Of a stretch of 64,000 bases of DNA, positions 16,946-25,695 are shown piece after piece; positions within the stretch are counted from its first letter, which is position 1, and every line of letters starts with the position of its first letter. The notes beneath the pieces were generated by a model. The model saw nothing but the letters and a program-made list of their open reading frames with translations. It did not search any database and was not told where the DNA came from. The DNA is from Streptomyces drozdowiczii (GTDB lineage: Bacteria > Actinomycetota > Actinomycetes > Streptomycetales > Streptomycetaceae): assembly GCF_026167665.1 (NCBI RefSeq), contig NZ_CP098740.1, positions 2,666,001 to 2,730,000 of the forward strand, in the 5' to 3' direction. The position numbers and the translations under genes are program-made.

Positions 16946-17871
16946 ATGGCCTCCCTTCTGAACAACCGCCTGACCCGGCGCGCCCTGCGCCCCGCCGCCG
17001 CCCTGGTCGACCGCCGCATCCAGCAGCGCGTGGAGCGCGCCGCCGGACCGCTGCGCGGCGAACTCGCCACCCTGCGGAGGGAGTACGAGGAGGAGCGGCG
17101 CGGCCGGTACGCCGTGGAGCTGCTGCTCGACGGGACCGGGCGCGGCGCCCACCGCATGCCCCCGGCCCACGAGGTGGACCGGCTGGTCCGCGAGGTGGGG
17201 GCGCTGGCCGGGGACAGCGCGGCGGCGCGGCGCAGTGTGGTGTCCGCCTACCGCACGGTGGTCGCCCTGGAGGCGCTGGGCGTCGGGCGCCTCGCGGGCT
17301 CGACGTCCAATGTGTGCGGCAAGCTGGCGACCGTACCGCTGCTGGCCCCGCCGAACGGGCGCATCCTGGAGATCGGCACGCTGTACGGGCTGTTCGCCGC
17401 CGCGCTGACCCGGATGACGCATCGGGCGGGGGTGGAGCCGGAGCTGACGATCGTCGACCCGCTGGCCGGTTCCCAGCTCCAGCCGGGCACCTCGCAGCCC
17501 GCCGACCCGACGGGCACCCCGGTCCGCGAGGACGTGGTGCGGGCCAACCTGGCGCTGACCGGGGGCGGCACGACGCACCACCCCGGATCGTGCGGGGCTT
17601 CTCCAGCGCCCCGGAGGTGCGGGCGGAGGCGGGCGACCGGGAGTACGGGGTGATCGTGGTGGACGGCGACCACTCCATGGCGGGGGTGGCCGCCGACCTG
17701 GAATGGGTCGAGGGGATCGTGGCCCCGGGCGGGATCGTGGTGCTCGACGACTACGGGGACGCGGCGTGGCCGGGCGTCCAGGAGGCCCTGGACAAGCATC
17801 TGGCGGACGGGGCCTCGCGGCTGCGGCTGCTGGGGCGGGTGGCGACGTCGGCGTATCTGCGGGCGGAGTGA
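16946..17871 (+). CDS. Class I SAM-dependent methyltransferase (frameshifted)
   Basis: About 308 residues after repair. The N-terminal 60 residues are helical and charged (DRRIQQRVERAAGPLRGELATLRREYEEE, a likely coiled coil). The methyltransferase core starts with GRILEIGTLYGLFAAALTRMT near residue 140, and the second half has GVIVVDGDHSMAGVAADLEW and GGIVVLDDYGD, typical of the Methyltransf_24 group that modifies sugars. The frame breaks near 17561-17585. Adding a G to the G5 run at 17561-17565 joins ALTGG to RHDAPPRIVRGFSS and runs to TGA 17869-17871. It probably O-methylates the wall polymer or its sugar donor. A leaderless promoter suggests it can be expressed apart from the cluster. Confidence 0.82.
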
Positions 17872-17892
17872 GGCGTACGCCTCGAAGGGCTG

Positions 17893-18561
17893 TCAGACGC
17901 TGCTGAGCGACAGCTTCGCGGCGAACCCGAGGAACAGCACCCCGGCCGCCGAGGTGGCCCCGGCCGAGAGCCGCCGGCGCTTGCGGAAGGCGGCGGACAG
18001 CCGGGTGCCGCCGAAGATCAGCGCCGAGAGGTACAGGAAGCTGGCGAGCTGGAGCAGGGTCCCCAGGACCAGGAAGGACAGGGCCGGATAGGCGTATCCG
18101 GGGTCCACGAACTGCACGAAGAACGAGATCAGGAAGAGGATCGCCTTCGGGTTGAACAGGCTGACCACCAGCGCCCGCCGGTACGGCCGCTCCATGGCCC
18201 CCGGCGCCTGCGCCTCGGCCCGCTCCTCGTCGGTGATCTCCGCGACCCGCCGGTGCCGCTCGCGCCACATCGACACGGCCGCGCGCAGCATCCCGATCGC
18301 CATCCAGGTCAGATAGCCGGCGCCCGCGTACTTGACGATCGCGAACAGCACGGGCGTCGTCTGGAGCAGCGAGGAGGCGCCCAGCGCGGACAGCGTCATC
18401 AGTACGGTGTCCCCGGTCCACACCCCGGCCGCCGCCACATACCCGGTCCGCACCCCGCGCCGCGCGGCGACGGACAGCACGTACAGCGAATTCGGGCCCG
18501 GCAGCAGAACGATCAGCACGAGGCCGGCGAGATAGGTCGGAAGGTCGGTGACACCCAGCAT
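17893..18561 (-). CDS. LysE/LeuE-type amino acid exporter
   Basis: Membrane protein of 222 residues with about six hydrophobic segments. The family signature LVLIVLLPGPNSLYVLSVAARRGVRTGYVAAAGVWTGD covers residues 15-51, and the second half contains SLFNPKAILFLISFF near residue 128. The highly charged loop between about residues 95 and 118 is longer than usual. LeuE-group proteins export leucine and related neutral amino acids, and the substrate here cannot be decided from the sequence. It is transcribed towards the methyltransferase gene and its stop lies 21 nt from that gene's stop. Start ATG 18561 has no clear ribosome site. Confidence 0.88.
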   Translation of the reverse strand: MLGVTDLPTYLAGLVLIVLLPGPNSLYVLSVAARRGVRTGYVAAAGVWTGDTVLMTLSALGASSLLQTTPVLFAIVKYAGAGYLTWMAIGMLRAAVSMWRERHRRVAEITDEERAEAQAPGAMERPYRRALVVSLFNPKAILFLISFFVQFVDPGYAYPALSFLVLGTLLQLASFLYLSALIFGGTRLSAAFRKRRRLSAGATSAAGVLFLGFAAKLSLSSV

Positions 18562-18764
18562 GGAACGGAGTCTCGCACGCGGCCACGACCGCACGGAAGC
18601 GGGTATTCCGGGGCGAGAGGCGCGCAGGGATGCGTTCTCCGTCACAGATGCGCGACGAGAAGAGAGGGAGAGGATTCGGCAACCGGGTGGAGCGGGAACC
18701 CGTCCCATGAGACACGCGGGTTCAGGGGCCGACGGCGCCGGGGCCGAGGACGCAGGGGGCTGGG

Positions 18765-19673
18765 ATGATACGCACGCGCAGGACCGGGCGCGGTTACGCG
18801 CTCCGAGGGGCCGCCGTCGTGGCCGTGCTGGCGATGGCCGGGGTGACCGCCGGCTGCAAGGAGCAGCCCGCGACGGGCGCATCGGCCGCGCCCTCGGCAC
18901 CGGCGGGCAGCAGCTCCCCCACCGACGACGCGAAGCCGGGCGGCTCCGCGAGCCCGTCGGAGAGCGCGAAGCCGACGGAGCCGGCCACGGCATCGCCGAA
19001 GCCCACTGCGAGCAGCACCACGCCGACCGCCGACCCGCAGGGCAAGGTGCTCATGGCGAGCGGGTCCGAGGGCAAGCAGGTGCGCGAACTCCAGGCGCGA
19101 CTACGGCAGATCGGGCATTTCGACCGCAGCCCCACGGGCTACTACGGGACCGTCACCGTGGCCGCCGTGCGGTCCTTCCAGGGCAAGCGCGGCCTGGAGC
19201 GGACCGGGAAGACGGACACCCTCACCTGGCAGAAGCTGCTCGGGATGACGCACGAGCCGACGGCGGCCGAGCTGAATCCGCCGACCACCCGTCCGGTCGC
19301 CGAGCCGGACAAGCGGTGTCTGACGGGGCGGGTCATCTGCATCAGCAAGAACAGCCGCACGCTGTCCTGGATGATCGACGGCAAGGTCGTCTCGTCCATG
19401 GACGTGCGGTTCGGCTCGCAGTACACGCCGACCCGCGAGGGCACGTTCTCCGTCTACTGGAAGTCGCGCCACCACGTCTCCACGATCTACCACACGGCCA
19501 TGCCGTACGCGATGTTCTTCAGCGGCGGCCAGGCGGTGCACTACTCCTCGGACTTCGCGGCCCGCGGCTACAACGGCGCCTCGCACGGGTGTGTGAACGT
19601 CCGGGACGAGGGGAAGATCGCCGCCCTCTTCGCCGCCGTCCGCACCGGCGACAAGGTCGTCATCTACAAGTGA
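18765..19673 (+). CDS. L,D-transpeptidase lipoprotein with peptidoglycan-binding domain
   Basis: Secreted cell-wall enzyme, 302 residues. The signal peptide ends in the lipobox VTAGC (Cys about 31), so it should be anchored outside. A Pro/Ser/Thr-rich linker covers about 33-95. A PG_binding_1 domain (about 100-160) has EGKQVRELQARLRQIGHF. The YkuD catalytic domain (about 185-302) ends in the active-site motif SHGCVNVRD, with the nucleophile Cys. It makes 3-3 cross-links in peptidoglycan or attaches proteins to it. GGGGG lies just before ATG 18765. It is a single gene with its own promoter region and a strong hairpin 16 nt after the stop. Confidence 0.92.
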   Translation: MIRTRRTGRGYALRGAAVVAVLAMAGVTAGCKEQPATGASAAPSAPAGSSSPTDDAKPGGSASPSESAKPTEPATASPKPTASSTTPTADPQGKVLMASGSEGKQVRELQARLRQIGHFDRSPTGYYGTVTVAAVRSFQGKRGLERTGKTDTLTWQKLLGMTHEPTAAELNPPTTRPVAEPDKRCLTGRVICISKNSRTLSWMIDGKVVSSMDVRFGSQYTPTREGTFSVYWKSRHHVSTIYHTAMPYAMFFSGGQAVHYSSDFAARGYNGASHGCVNVRDEGKIAALFAAVRTGDKVVIYK

Positions 19674-19689
19674 GACAAGGGAGATGAGG

Positions 19690-19728
19690 GGCGCGGGCGG
19701 GACCGGGGGAACGTGTCCCGCCCGCGCC
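19690..19728 (+). terminator. Hairpin terminator after the L,D-transpeptidase gene
   Basis: Fourteen-base perfect arms GGCGCGGGCGGGAC (19690-19703) and GTCCCGCCCGCGCC (19715-19728) with an 11-nt loop. It begins 16 nt after the TGA at 19671-19673. Confidence 0.85.
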
Positions 19729-19846
19729 ATGTGCGCCGAGCCGCAGGTACGGGGGAACCCCGGCTCCGGGCGCTGCCGATGACCAGTCGGCTCATTCCGT
19801 ACAGCGTCGGCGGCCCGGAAAACGTCACACCGACCGGTACGGACGC

Positions 19847-20968
19847 TCAGCGGGCCGCCGCGGAGGCGGTCGGCCGGGGGCCCTCCGAGGCGGGATCCGT
19901 CGCTCCCGGCTCCGGCGCGACGGCCGCCGTCGAGGGGCCGGGCGACTCGGTGAACCGGATGGCGGGGAGCGGCGCGGAGGCACCGCCGCCCTGCTCGGCG
20001 TCGCCCGCGCCGCCGCCGTGCTTGCCGTCCTCGGCGGCGAGCAGGCGGTCGCAGAACCGGTCCAGGTTGCGGGCGCCCTTGGCCAGGGCTTCGAGGCGGG
20101 TGCGGCGGTCGGCGTCGAGCGTGCCGTCGCGGTAGTCGCGGCACGCCTGGAGGGTCTTGGCGTACCAGGAGCCGGAGGGGTCGCCGCCGGAGTGGCCGTT
20201 CCCCTTCGAGGGGTCCTCGCCGTCGTCGTCGGAGTCGCCGTCCCCGGGGTGCGTCCCGCCGCCGGTGCGGCTGCCGCCCGTGCGGTCGGTGCCGGTGCCG
20301 TCGTCCTTGCCGCTCCGGCCGTCGTGGGACGGGCCGCCGCCGGGGCGCGCGGTGTCCTGGCCGCCGGAACCGGGACCCGGGCCGGTGCCCGTGCTGCCGC
20401 CGGGGGCGGGGGCCTCCGGGGTCGGGGTGCCGGGCGGCGGGGGCGCGGAGGTCTCCTCGTCGGGGAGGACGTCGGTGCCCAGCTCCTCGGGGGACTCGGC
20501 GGCCGAGACCGAGGTCGCCGGGGAGGGGGTGTGGCGGCTGAAGGGCCCGGGCAGCATCCCGGAACCGGCGGCGACGGCCACCCCTCCTATGGCACAGCAG
20601 GCCAGGGATGCGACGAGCCCGAAGCGCAGGGGCCTGCTCCAGCGGAACGGGCGCTCACCTCGCTCGGGGCCGGCCGCCCTGCCTATGTGGACCGGCGGGA
20701 GCACCGCCGTATCGGCGTCGTCGCCGTGCGCGGCGGTGGCCCCGGCGGTACGGGGGCGGCGGGGGGCGGCCCGGAAGGCGGCGAGCGCGGCGGCCTCGCC
20801 GGGGAGTTCACCGGTGGCGGGGCGGGCGGTGCGGGCGACGGCGTCGAGGGCGGCGGCCAGGCGTTCGGCGTCCTGACAGGGACGGCCTTCGGCAGGGTCG
20901 ACCGGTTCGCCGCGGAGCAATTTCTCCGCCGCTTCCTTGTCAAGCCATGCGTACTGCTCGTCGGCCAT
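19847..20968 (-). CDS. Membrane-anchored probable anti-sigma partner of the adjacent ECF sigma factor
   Basis: Single-pass protein of 373 residues. A cytosolic N-terminus (about 1-105, MADEQYAWLDKEAAEKLLRG) is followed by one transmembrane helix (about 112-130) and a long extracytoplasmic low-complexity linker rich in Pro, Gly, Ser, Thr and Asp (about 140-270). A C-terminal helical segment (YAKTLQACRDYRDGTLDADRR) ends in an Ala/Pro-rich tail. The ATG overlaps the sigma factor stop (TGATG), so the pair is translationally coupled. No zinc-binding HxxxCxxC anti-sigma motif is visible. An anti-sigma or sensor role is inferred from topology and gene coupling only. Confidence 0.68.
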   Translation of the reverse strand: MADEQYAWLDKEAAEKLLRGEPVDPAEGRPCQDAERLAAALDAVARTARPATGELPGEAAALAAFRAAPRRPRTAGATAAHGDDADTAVLPPVHIGRAAGPERGERPFRWSRPLRFGLVASLACCAIGGVAVAAGSGMLPGPFSRHTPSPATSVSAAESPEELGTDVLPDEETSAPPPPGTPTPEAPAPGGSTGTGPGPGSGGQDTARPGGGPSHDGRSGKDDGTGTDRTGGSRTGGGTHPGDGDSDDDGEDPSKGNGHSGGDPSGSWYAKTLQACRDYRDGTLDADRRTRLEALAKGARNLDRFCDRLLAAEDGKHGGGAGDAEQGGGASAPLPAIRFTESPGPSTAAVAPEPGATDPASEGPRPTASAAAR

Positions 20969-21792
20969 CACATGTCCTTCTGCGTCCACAGACGCGAATG
21001 CGTCACACCGGCGGGAGCCACCAGGCCGGTGCGCGGGGGGCGTTGTACGGGTACGACACCGAGTTCCCCGGTCCGTCCCGGCGCGTCCCCCGCATTCTCC
21101 CGGAAGGCCGCCGAGGGCGCCTCGGGGCCCTCCGGCTCGCCCTCGTAACGGCGACCGCCGTCCGCCGGGCCGGGGATCCTGGCCGGGTCGGGGCCGGGCC
21201 TTCCGTCGCCGCCGCCCGGGCGCTGGGCCGCGGTGCCCGCCGCGTCCGCCCCGAGCAGTTCGGCGAGCCGCTTCAGCCCGCGGTGGGCGGCGGTGCGCAC
21301 CGCGCCGGGCCGCTTGCCGAGGGTCTGCGCGGCGCTCTTCGCGTCGAGGCCGACCACCACGCGGAGCACCACCGCCTCGGCCTGGTCCTGCGGCAGCTGG
21401 GCGATGAGCGACATGGTGCGCCCGGTCGCCAGGGACTCGATCGCCTCGTCGGCCGTGTCGGAGACCGCCGGCTTGTCGGAGAGTTCCGTCTCGTCGCCGC
21501 CGATGGCGGGGCGCCTGCCGCGCATCCGGAGGTGGTCCAGTGCCCGGTTGCGGGCTATGCGCGCGGCCCAGCCCCGGAAGCGGTCGGCGTCCCCGCTGAA
21601 ACGGTCGAGGTCGCGGGCTATCTGGAGCCACGACTCGGACGCCACGTCCTCGGCGTCCGGCTCCCCCACCAGCGTCCTTATGTAGCCAAGCAGCCGCGGC
21701 TGCACAGCGCGGTACACAGTACGGAAGGCGTCCTCGTCCCCGCGCTGTGCCGCGAGCACCGCGGCAGTAAGCCCCGCGTCGTCCCCCAGCAC
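20968..21792 (-). CDS. ECF-type RNA polymerase sigma factor
   Basis: Group IV sigma-70 factor of about 274 residues. Region 2 has DAFRTVYRAVQPRLLGYIRTLVG and AEDVASESWLQIARDL (about 25-70), followed by FRGWAARIARNRALDHLRMRGRR. Region 4 has LPQDQAEAVVLRVVVGLDAKSAAQTLGKRPGAVRTAAHRGLKRLAELLG (about 140-185). A disordered C-terminal tail of about 85 residues follows, which most ECF factors lack. GTG 21792 is taken as start, 66-78 nt below a TAGCGT box at 21865-21870. GTG 21864 is a longer alternative. It should redirect RNA polymerase to a stress or envelope regulon, held in check by the coupled membrane protein downstream. Confidence 0.88.
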   Translation of the reverse strand: MLGDDAGLTAAVLAAQRGDEDAFRTVYRAVQPRLLGYIRTLVGEPDAEDVASESWLQIARDLDRFSGDADRFRGWAARIARNRALDHLRMRGRRPAIGGDETELSDKPAVSDTADEAIESLATGRTMSLIAQLPQDQAEAVVLRVVVGLDAKSAAQTLGKRPGAVRTAAHRGLKRLAELLGADAAGTAAQRPGGGDGRPGPDPARIPGPADGGRRYEGEPEGPEAPSAAFRENAGDAPGRTGELGVVPVQRPPRTGLVAPAGVTHSRLWTQKDM

Positions 21793-21864
21793 TACCTCAA
21801 CCCTGCCCTGCTGTCCGAATCGCAGCTGGTCACCACTGCCGCGCCACCCTGCGCGACTCAGCAC

Positions 21865-21870
21865 GCTACG
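21865..21870 (-). promoter_or_regulatory. Probable -10 box of the sigma factor gene
   Basis: TAGCGT on the minus strand, about 73 nt above the preferred GTG start. The same hexamer serves as a probable -10 box at 12041 and 45868. No convincing -35 box was seen. Confidence 0.45.
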
Positions 21871-21970
21871 TCCTTGGCGTGCACCCCGTCCATGACTTGT
21901 ACAACCTGCAACATTCCATCGCCCCGCCCCGGTGTGACAGAAAACGCACCCACGGCGCAGAGATGAGTAC

Positions 21971-22039
21971 GGGGTCGTCCTGCGACCCCGCGGAAGACGA
22001 CCGGGGCCTCTCCTGTGGGGGGTGGCGGCCCCGGTCGTC
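21971..22039 (-). terminator. Two tandem hairpins below the 22077-22676 gene
   Basis: Reading down the minus strand from the stop at 22077, arms GACGACCGGGGCC (21996-22008 and complement 22027-22039) form a strong 13-bp stem. Then GGGGTCG/CGACCCC (21971-21977, 21983-21989) forms a second, smaller hairpin with a 5-nt loop. Together they probably terminate the upstream gene and insulate the sigma factor promoter. Confidence 0.75.
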
Positions 22040-22076
22040 CTCGTTTCCTCCCGCCACGCGGCGGTGGTTCAGCCGC

Positions 22077-22676
22077 TCAGGACCGCACCCGCCCCCGTCG
22101 GGCCGACGCCGCGCGGAGTATCCGGCGGCCCTCCGTGGAGACGTCGCGGATCTGGCGCAGCCCGGCCGTGGCCGGGGCGTCCTCGTCCATGGCCGCCAGC
22201 ATCTCCAGGATCGCGGTCTGGCGGGCCGCCTCGCCGGCCAGCAGCGGGCCCGCGCCCGCGGGGTCGCCCGCCCGGCAGCGGGCCACCGGGTCCGGGGCGG
22301 CGGGCGCGGTCGTGTCGTGGCCGAGGTGGACCTCCAGGGCCAGCACCGAGCAGGCGTTAGCCCAGGCGCGCAGCGCCTCGCCCGCCCGCTCGGCCGGGGC
22401 CGCGGCGAGCAGGTCCCGGACGCGGGCGGCGGGCGCGCCGGGGTCCGCGAGGGCGGTGGCCGGGGCGCCGGGGTCCGCGAGCGGTTCCAGGGCGGCGCGG
22501 GCCTCCGCGAGGCGGGCCGGCCAGAGGCGGGGCTCAGCGCAGGCGGCCCAGAGCGGGCGCAGCGGGTCGGGGGCGGGGCCCCGGGCGGGCTGGGGCAGAC
22601 AGCGTTCGAGGCAGGCGACCGCCGCGGCGGCGAGCCCGCGTTCGTCGGCGGCGGCGATCAGGTCGAGCAGGCTCAT
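22077..22676 (-). CDS. Conserved-type hypothetical protein, Ala-rich
   Basis: Predicted soluble protein of 199 residues, very rich in Ala, Leu, Arg and Pro, starting MSLLDLIAAADERGLAAAAVACLERCLP. A duplicated element LADPGAPATA / LADPGAPAAR (about residues 72-90) is a short direct repeat visible in the DNA at about 22435-22490. The rest is helical (VRDLLAAAPAERAGEALRAWANACSVLALEVHLG). No signal peptide, membrane segment or catalytic motif is seen. ATG 22676 has AGGAG 7 nt upstream, so it is a real gene. It stands alone between the sigma factor and a DUF4328 gene. I do not recognise its function. Confidence 0.72.
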   Translation of the reverse strand: MSLLDLIAAADERGLAAAAVACLERCLPQPARGPAPDPLRPLWAACAEPRLWPARLAEARAALEPLADPGAPATALADPGAPAARVRDLLAAAPAERAGEALRAWANACSVLALEVHLGHDTTAPAAPDPVARCRAGDPAGAGPLLAGEAARQTAILEMLAAMDEDAPATAGLRQIRDVSTEGRRILRAASARRGRVRS

Positions 22677-22834
22677 CGGCGTCTCCTGTCAGCCCCTCCG
22701 TATGGCCCCATGACGGGGCACAGGGGGGCGCAGCGCTTCCTGTTATCGCATTCAGCGCCGAATGGCCGAAAAGCGTCACTGCCGTTGGCTGATTACCGCC
22801 CCCGCGATCACGGGGCGGCAGCCCGCCTCCCGCC

Positions 22835-23668
22835 TCAGTGCGCCTGGAGCGGACGCGGTACCGCAGGGATCGGGCCGAGGTTCGCGCGGTGGGACTGCAT
22901 CGCCGTCAGCCTGCGGACGAACAGGATCGCCAGGACCGCCGCCACGATGTCCAGCGCGTCGCCGACCGCGAGCATGTCGAGCCCGCGCACCATCCCGTTC
23001 CCGGTCTTCGCGTCGGCGTAGTAGCGGCCGGCACCCCGGCTCACGAGCTGGTCCACGATCAGCGCCGCCCACCAGGCGTTCAGCAGGCCGCGCGGGGCGG
23101 CGGACCGGCGCCCGTCGCCGTCGGCCGGGGCGCTCGCGGCCCACGCACCACGCGCCACCCGGAACGGCAGCCACAGGTTGCCGATGGGCACGAACCACGA
23201 GCCGATCGCCCAGCCGGGCCGCATGGAGTGGGCGGACGGGTCGAACACCTCCGCGTTCCGCCGGACCCGGCGAAACCACACCAGGAAGACGATGCCCGTC
23301 GCCAGGAGGGCGAACGCCTGGAAGGAGGCCGCGGCCCCGGTCAGATTGTCGGCGAGGGTCAACTCGTCCTCGTCCACCGAGAGGAAGCCGCCGTCCAGCC
23401 CGCCCGCGAGCAGCATGCGGGAGTGGATACCGGCGGCGATCGACAGCACGTCCGCGACGGCCACGGCACCGAGCAGTACGCACACCGCCTTGGCCAGGCC
23501 CACCGGCGAGCGCAGCTGGTCGAGCCGGGGGCCGTTCGGCGTCACACCGTGGCTGCCGGCCCAGGCCCGGCCCCGGTCGGCGTCCGCCGCACCGGCGCAC
23601 ACGGCGCACCGCGTATCGGCCGGGTCGGCGGAGTCGGCCGGTCTCGTACCGCAGAGTGAACAGAGCAT
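22835..23668 (-). CDS. DUF4328 membrane protein with N-terminal zinc-ribbon-like motif
   Basis: 277 residues. The N-terminus carries two CxxC pairs (CSLCGTRP and CAVCAGAA, about residues 3-30) that could bind zinc. Membrane segments lie at about 60-78, 110-130, 160-180 and 205-250. The conserved block MRPGWAIGSWFVPIGNLWLPFRV is typical of DUF4328, near residue 150. A cytosolic zinc ribbon on a four- to five-helix bundle suggests a sensor or scaffold, but no function is established. ATG 23668 follows a GGGGGG ribosome site. It reads in the same direction as the hexosaminidase gene upstream, 128 nt away. Confidence 0.82.
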   Translation of the reverse strand: MLCSLCGTRPADSADPADTRCAVCAGAADADRGRAWAGSHGVTPNGPRLDQLRSPVGLAKAVCVLLGAVAVADVLSIAAGIHSRMLLAGGLDGGFLSVDEDELTLADNLTGAAASFQAFALLATGIVFLVWFRRVRRNAEVFDPSAHSMRPGWAIGSWFVPIGNLWLPFRVARGAWAASAPADGDGRRSAAPRGLLNAWWAALIVDQLVSRGAGRYYADAKTGNGMVRGLDMLAVGDALDIVAAVLAILFVRRLTAMQSHRANLGPIPAVPRPLQAH

Positions 23669-23796
23669 GGAAACGGAACCCCCCAGGATTCGGACGTCGA
23701 CGCGAGAAGCGCGCGCGTCCCTCCCCGGACGACGCGGCCACCGGAACGTAATGCCCGGCGGCCGCATTGTCCATGGTCAGAGGCGTGCCCGGCGAC

Positions 23797-25392
23797 TCAG
23801 CCCGCGTCGATCTCCTTCGCCAGCGACTGGAATTCCGCATAGCTCGGCTTCGGCTTGCCCGGGACCCACAGCTTCTGGGCCGTCGCCCGCAGCGGCATCC
23901 GGATGCCGGCCGCGACCTGCTCGGCGGTCTGGGCGTTCGGGAAGTCGCCCCAGACGGCGAACCGGCCGCCGAGGATCTGGTCCGAGTAGCGGGCCGGGAC
24001 CGGGGTGGTGCCGCGCAGCACGAGCGGGGTCCACTGCTCGTAGATCCGCTTGCCGGTCGGGTAGACGAAGGCGTTGGGCTGGCCGAGCACGTAGTACATG
24101 AACTCGTCGTTGAGGTTGAGGACCTTGCGGCCCTCGCGCAGGTACTCCTCCGGCGACCGGGCCCCGTACTCCTTGCCCGTCCAGTACTCGACCTCGATGT
24201 CCTTGTCGGCGCGCACCTTGCTGTCGCGGAACTGGCCGTCGTTCCACGCCTTCGGCTTCATGCCGTGCTTGCGGATCACCTCCGCCCGGTCGTTGAGCCA
24301 GCCGGTGGCGAGGTCGGAGATGCCGGCCCCGGAGCCGTACTTCGCGACGGCCGCGCGCTGGAGCTGCGGGTAGGACGCGGCCGGGTTGCTCGCCATCAGC
24401 GCCCGGTACTCGTCGCCGCCCAGGTGCCAGTACTCCCCGCCGAACAGCTCCGCGTACTCGCCGAGCAGCTCGTCGATCAGCTTGGCCGCGCCCGGCTTCG
24501 AGATGTCCAGCGACCCGGTCGAGGCGACGCCGGAGACGTTGCGCAGCTGGAGGTCGGGGTGGGCGCGCAGCACCGCGCCGAGGTGGCCCGGCGAGTCGAT
24601 CTCCGGGACGACCTGGATGTGCAGCCGGCCGGCCAGGGCCACGATGTGCCGGACCTGCTTCTTGGTCAGGTGGTCCGGCGAGACCACCTCGGGGTGGGTG
24701 TCGGACTCGATGCGGAACGCCTGGTCGTCCGAGAAGTGCAGGCCGAGCTGGTTGAGCTTGAGGTCGGCCATCTCGTGCATCCGGTCCTCGATCCAGGACG
24801 CGGTGTAGTGCTTGCGGGCGATGTCGAGGTTGAGGCCGCGCTGCGGCTTGTCCGGCCGGTCGCGCACCTCGCCCTCGGGCATCGAGCCGTCGGCGCGCAC
24901 GGACTGCTTGAGGGTGCGGGTGCCGTAGAAGACGCCCGCCTCGCCGGGTCCGCTGATCCGCACCCGCCCGTCGGCGGTGCGCAGGGTGTACGACTCCGGC
25001 CCGCCGGACGCCTTCGGGGTGAGCGCCAGCTCCACGTCACCGGCGCGGGCGGCCGCCTCGCCCCGGTAGTGGATCTTCAGCTCGCCGGCCAGCAGCTTCC
25101 CCTCGTCGGCCAGCTTGCCGCTGCCCTTCGCGAGGACGACCCCGCTGTCCTTGCCGGGCTTCCAGCCGGGCCCGTGGGCGGGGGTGTGCTCGCGTACGGC
25201 GGGGATGGTGCGGGGCGCCTTGGAGAGCGGGTAGCTGCGGGTCGGTGACGGGGTGGGGGAAGGGGACGAGGCCGCACGGGACGTCTCGGGGCCGTTGCCG
25301 TGCTCGGTTCCGGAGCCGCCGCAGCCGACGAGGACGACGCTCGCCGCGGCCGCCGCCGTCGCGGCCAGGAGGGCGCCGCGTGAGGGTGCCAT
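23797..25392 (-). CDS. GH20 beta-N-acetylhexosaminidase, secreted lipoprotein
   Basis: 531 residues. The signal peptide ends in the lipobox VVLVGC, followed by a Ser/Pro-rich linker. A GH20b-type N-domain (about 55-175) precedes the TIM barrel, which opens with KPQRGLNLDIARKHY near residue 187. Catalytic landmarks are LHFSDDQAFRIES near residue 217, VPEIDSPGHL near residue 260 and the Asp-Glu pair in HLGGDEYRAL near residue 322. The Trp and Asp of KAWNDGQF and VEYWTGKEYG follow. It removes terminal GlcNAc or GalNAc from chitobiose or wall glycans outside the cell, by substrate-assisted catalysis. No dre-like palindrome (DasR site) was noticed upstream. Confidence 0.92.
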   Translation of the reverse strand: MAPSRGALLAATAAAAASVVLVGCGGSGTEHGNGPETSRAASSPSPTPSPTRSYPLSKAPRTIPAVREHTPAHGPGWKPGKDSGVVLAKGSGKLADEGKLLAGELKIHYRGEAAARAGDVELALTPKASGGPESYTLRTADGRVRISGPGEAGVFYGTRTLKQSVRADGSMPEGEVRDRPDKPQRGLNLDIARKHYTASWIEDRMHEMADLKLNQLGLHFSDDQAFRIESDTHPEVVSPDHLTKKQVRHIVALAGRLHIQVVPEIDSPGHLGAVLRAHPDLQLRNVSGVASTGSLDISKPGAAKLIDELLGEYAELFGGEYWHLGGDEYRALMASNPAASYPQLQRAAVAKYGSGAGISDLATGWLNDRAEVIRKHGMKPKAWNDGQFRDSKVRADKDIEVEYWTGKEYGARSPEEYLREGRKVLNLNDEFMYYVLGQPNAFVYPTGKRIYEQWTPLVLRGTTPVPARYSDQILGGRFAVWGDFPNAQTAEQVAAGIRMPLRATAQKLWVPGKPKPSYAEFQSLAKEIDAG

Positions 25393-25695
25393 CAGTCAGA
25401 AACCTCCGGTTCGGGGGGAGAAGAAAAGAGAGCAGAACTGCGAGAAAACGGTGCAGATGTAGGGAGGTAACCGGGCAATCTCCTCACACATCCGCTCGGC
25501 AGGCATCGCGAAACTCTCCCGTCCGGGTGAAATTCGCGCATCCTTCGCCCGCCCTTATCCCCCGCTCGCTAGCGTTGAGCCCCCTCAGTCCCTTCAGTCT
25601 CTCCATTTCGGGAGCCCACGCTGTCCAGGTCCAGCGAGTACCACGCCGGCCTCCCCGAGCGACCGCCCCGGCCCGCCCGGCGCACCGCCGTACCC
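25393..25695. other. Divergent intergenic region between GH20 and OHCU genes
   Basis: The 303 nt hold the promoters of both genes. A TAGCGT box at 25570-25575 fits a -10 for the plus-strand gene. GGGAG at 25610-25614 is a good ribosome site, 6 nt before an in-frame CTG (25621-25623). Nothing palindromic was noticed on the hexosaminidase side. Confidence 0.5.

Noticed and set aside
7213..17871. Recently acquired genomic island
   Set aside because: No tRNA, integrase, insertion sequence or flanking direct repeat is seen and GC content does not differ visibly. The locus is shared with S. coelicolor by context.
13031..17871. True pseudogenes in the polymer cluster
   Set aside because: Both breaks are one-base losses in G/C runs like those in sucD and other core genes, so a sequencing cause is more likely than decay.
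22435..22490. Repeat as a mobile-element or CRISPR footprint
   Set aside because: It is a short in-frame duplication (LADPGAPA) inside one gene, with only two copies and no spacers.
25393..25620. DasR (dre) site upstream of the hexosaminidase gene
   Set aside because: No sequence close to the ACTGGTCTAGACCAGT pattern was found, although GH20 genes are often in that regulon.
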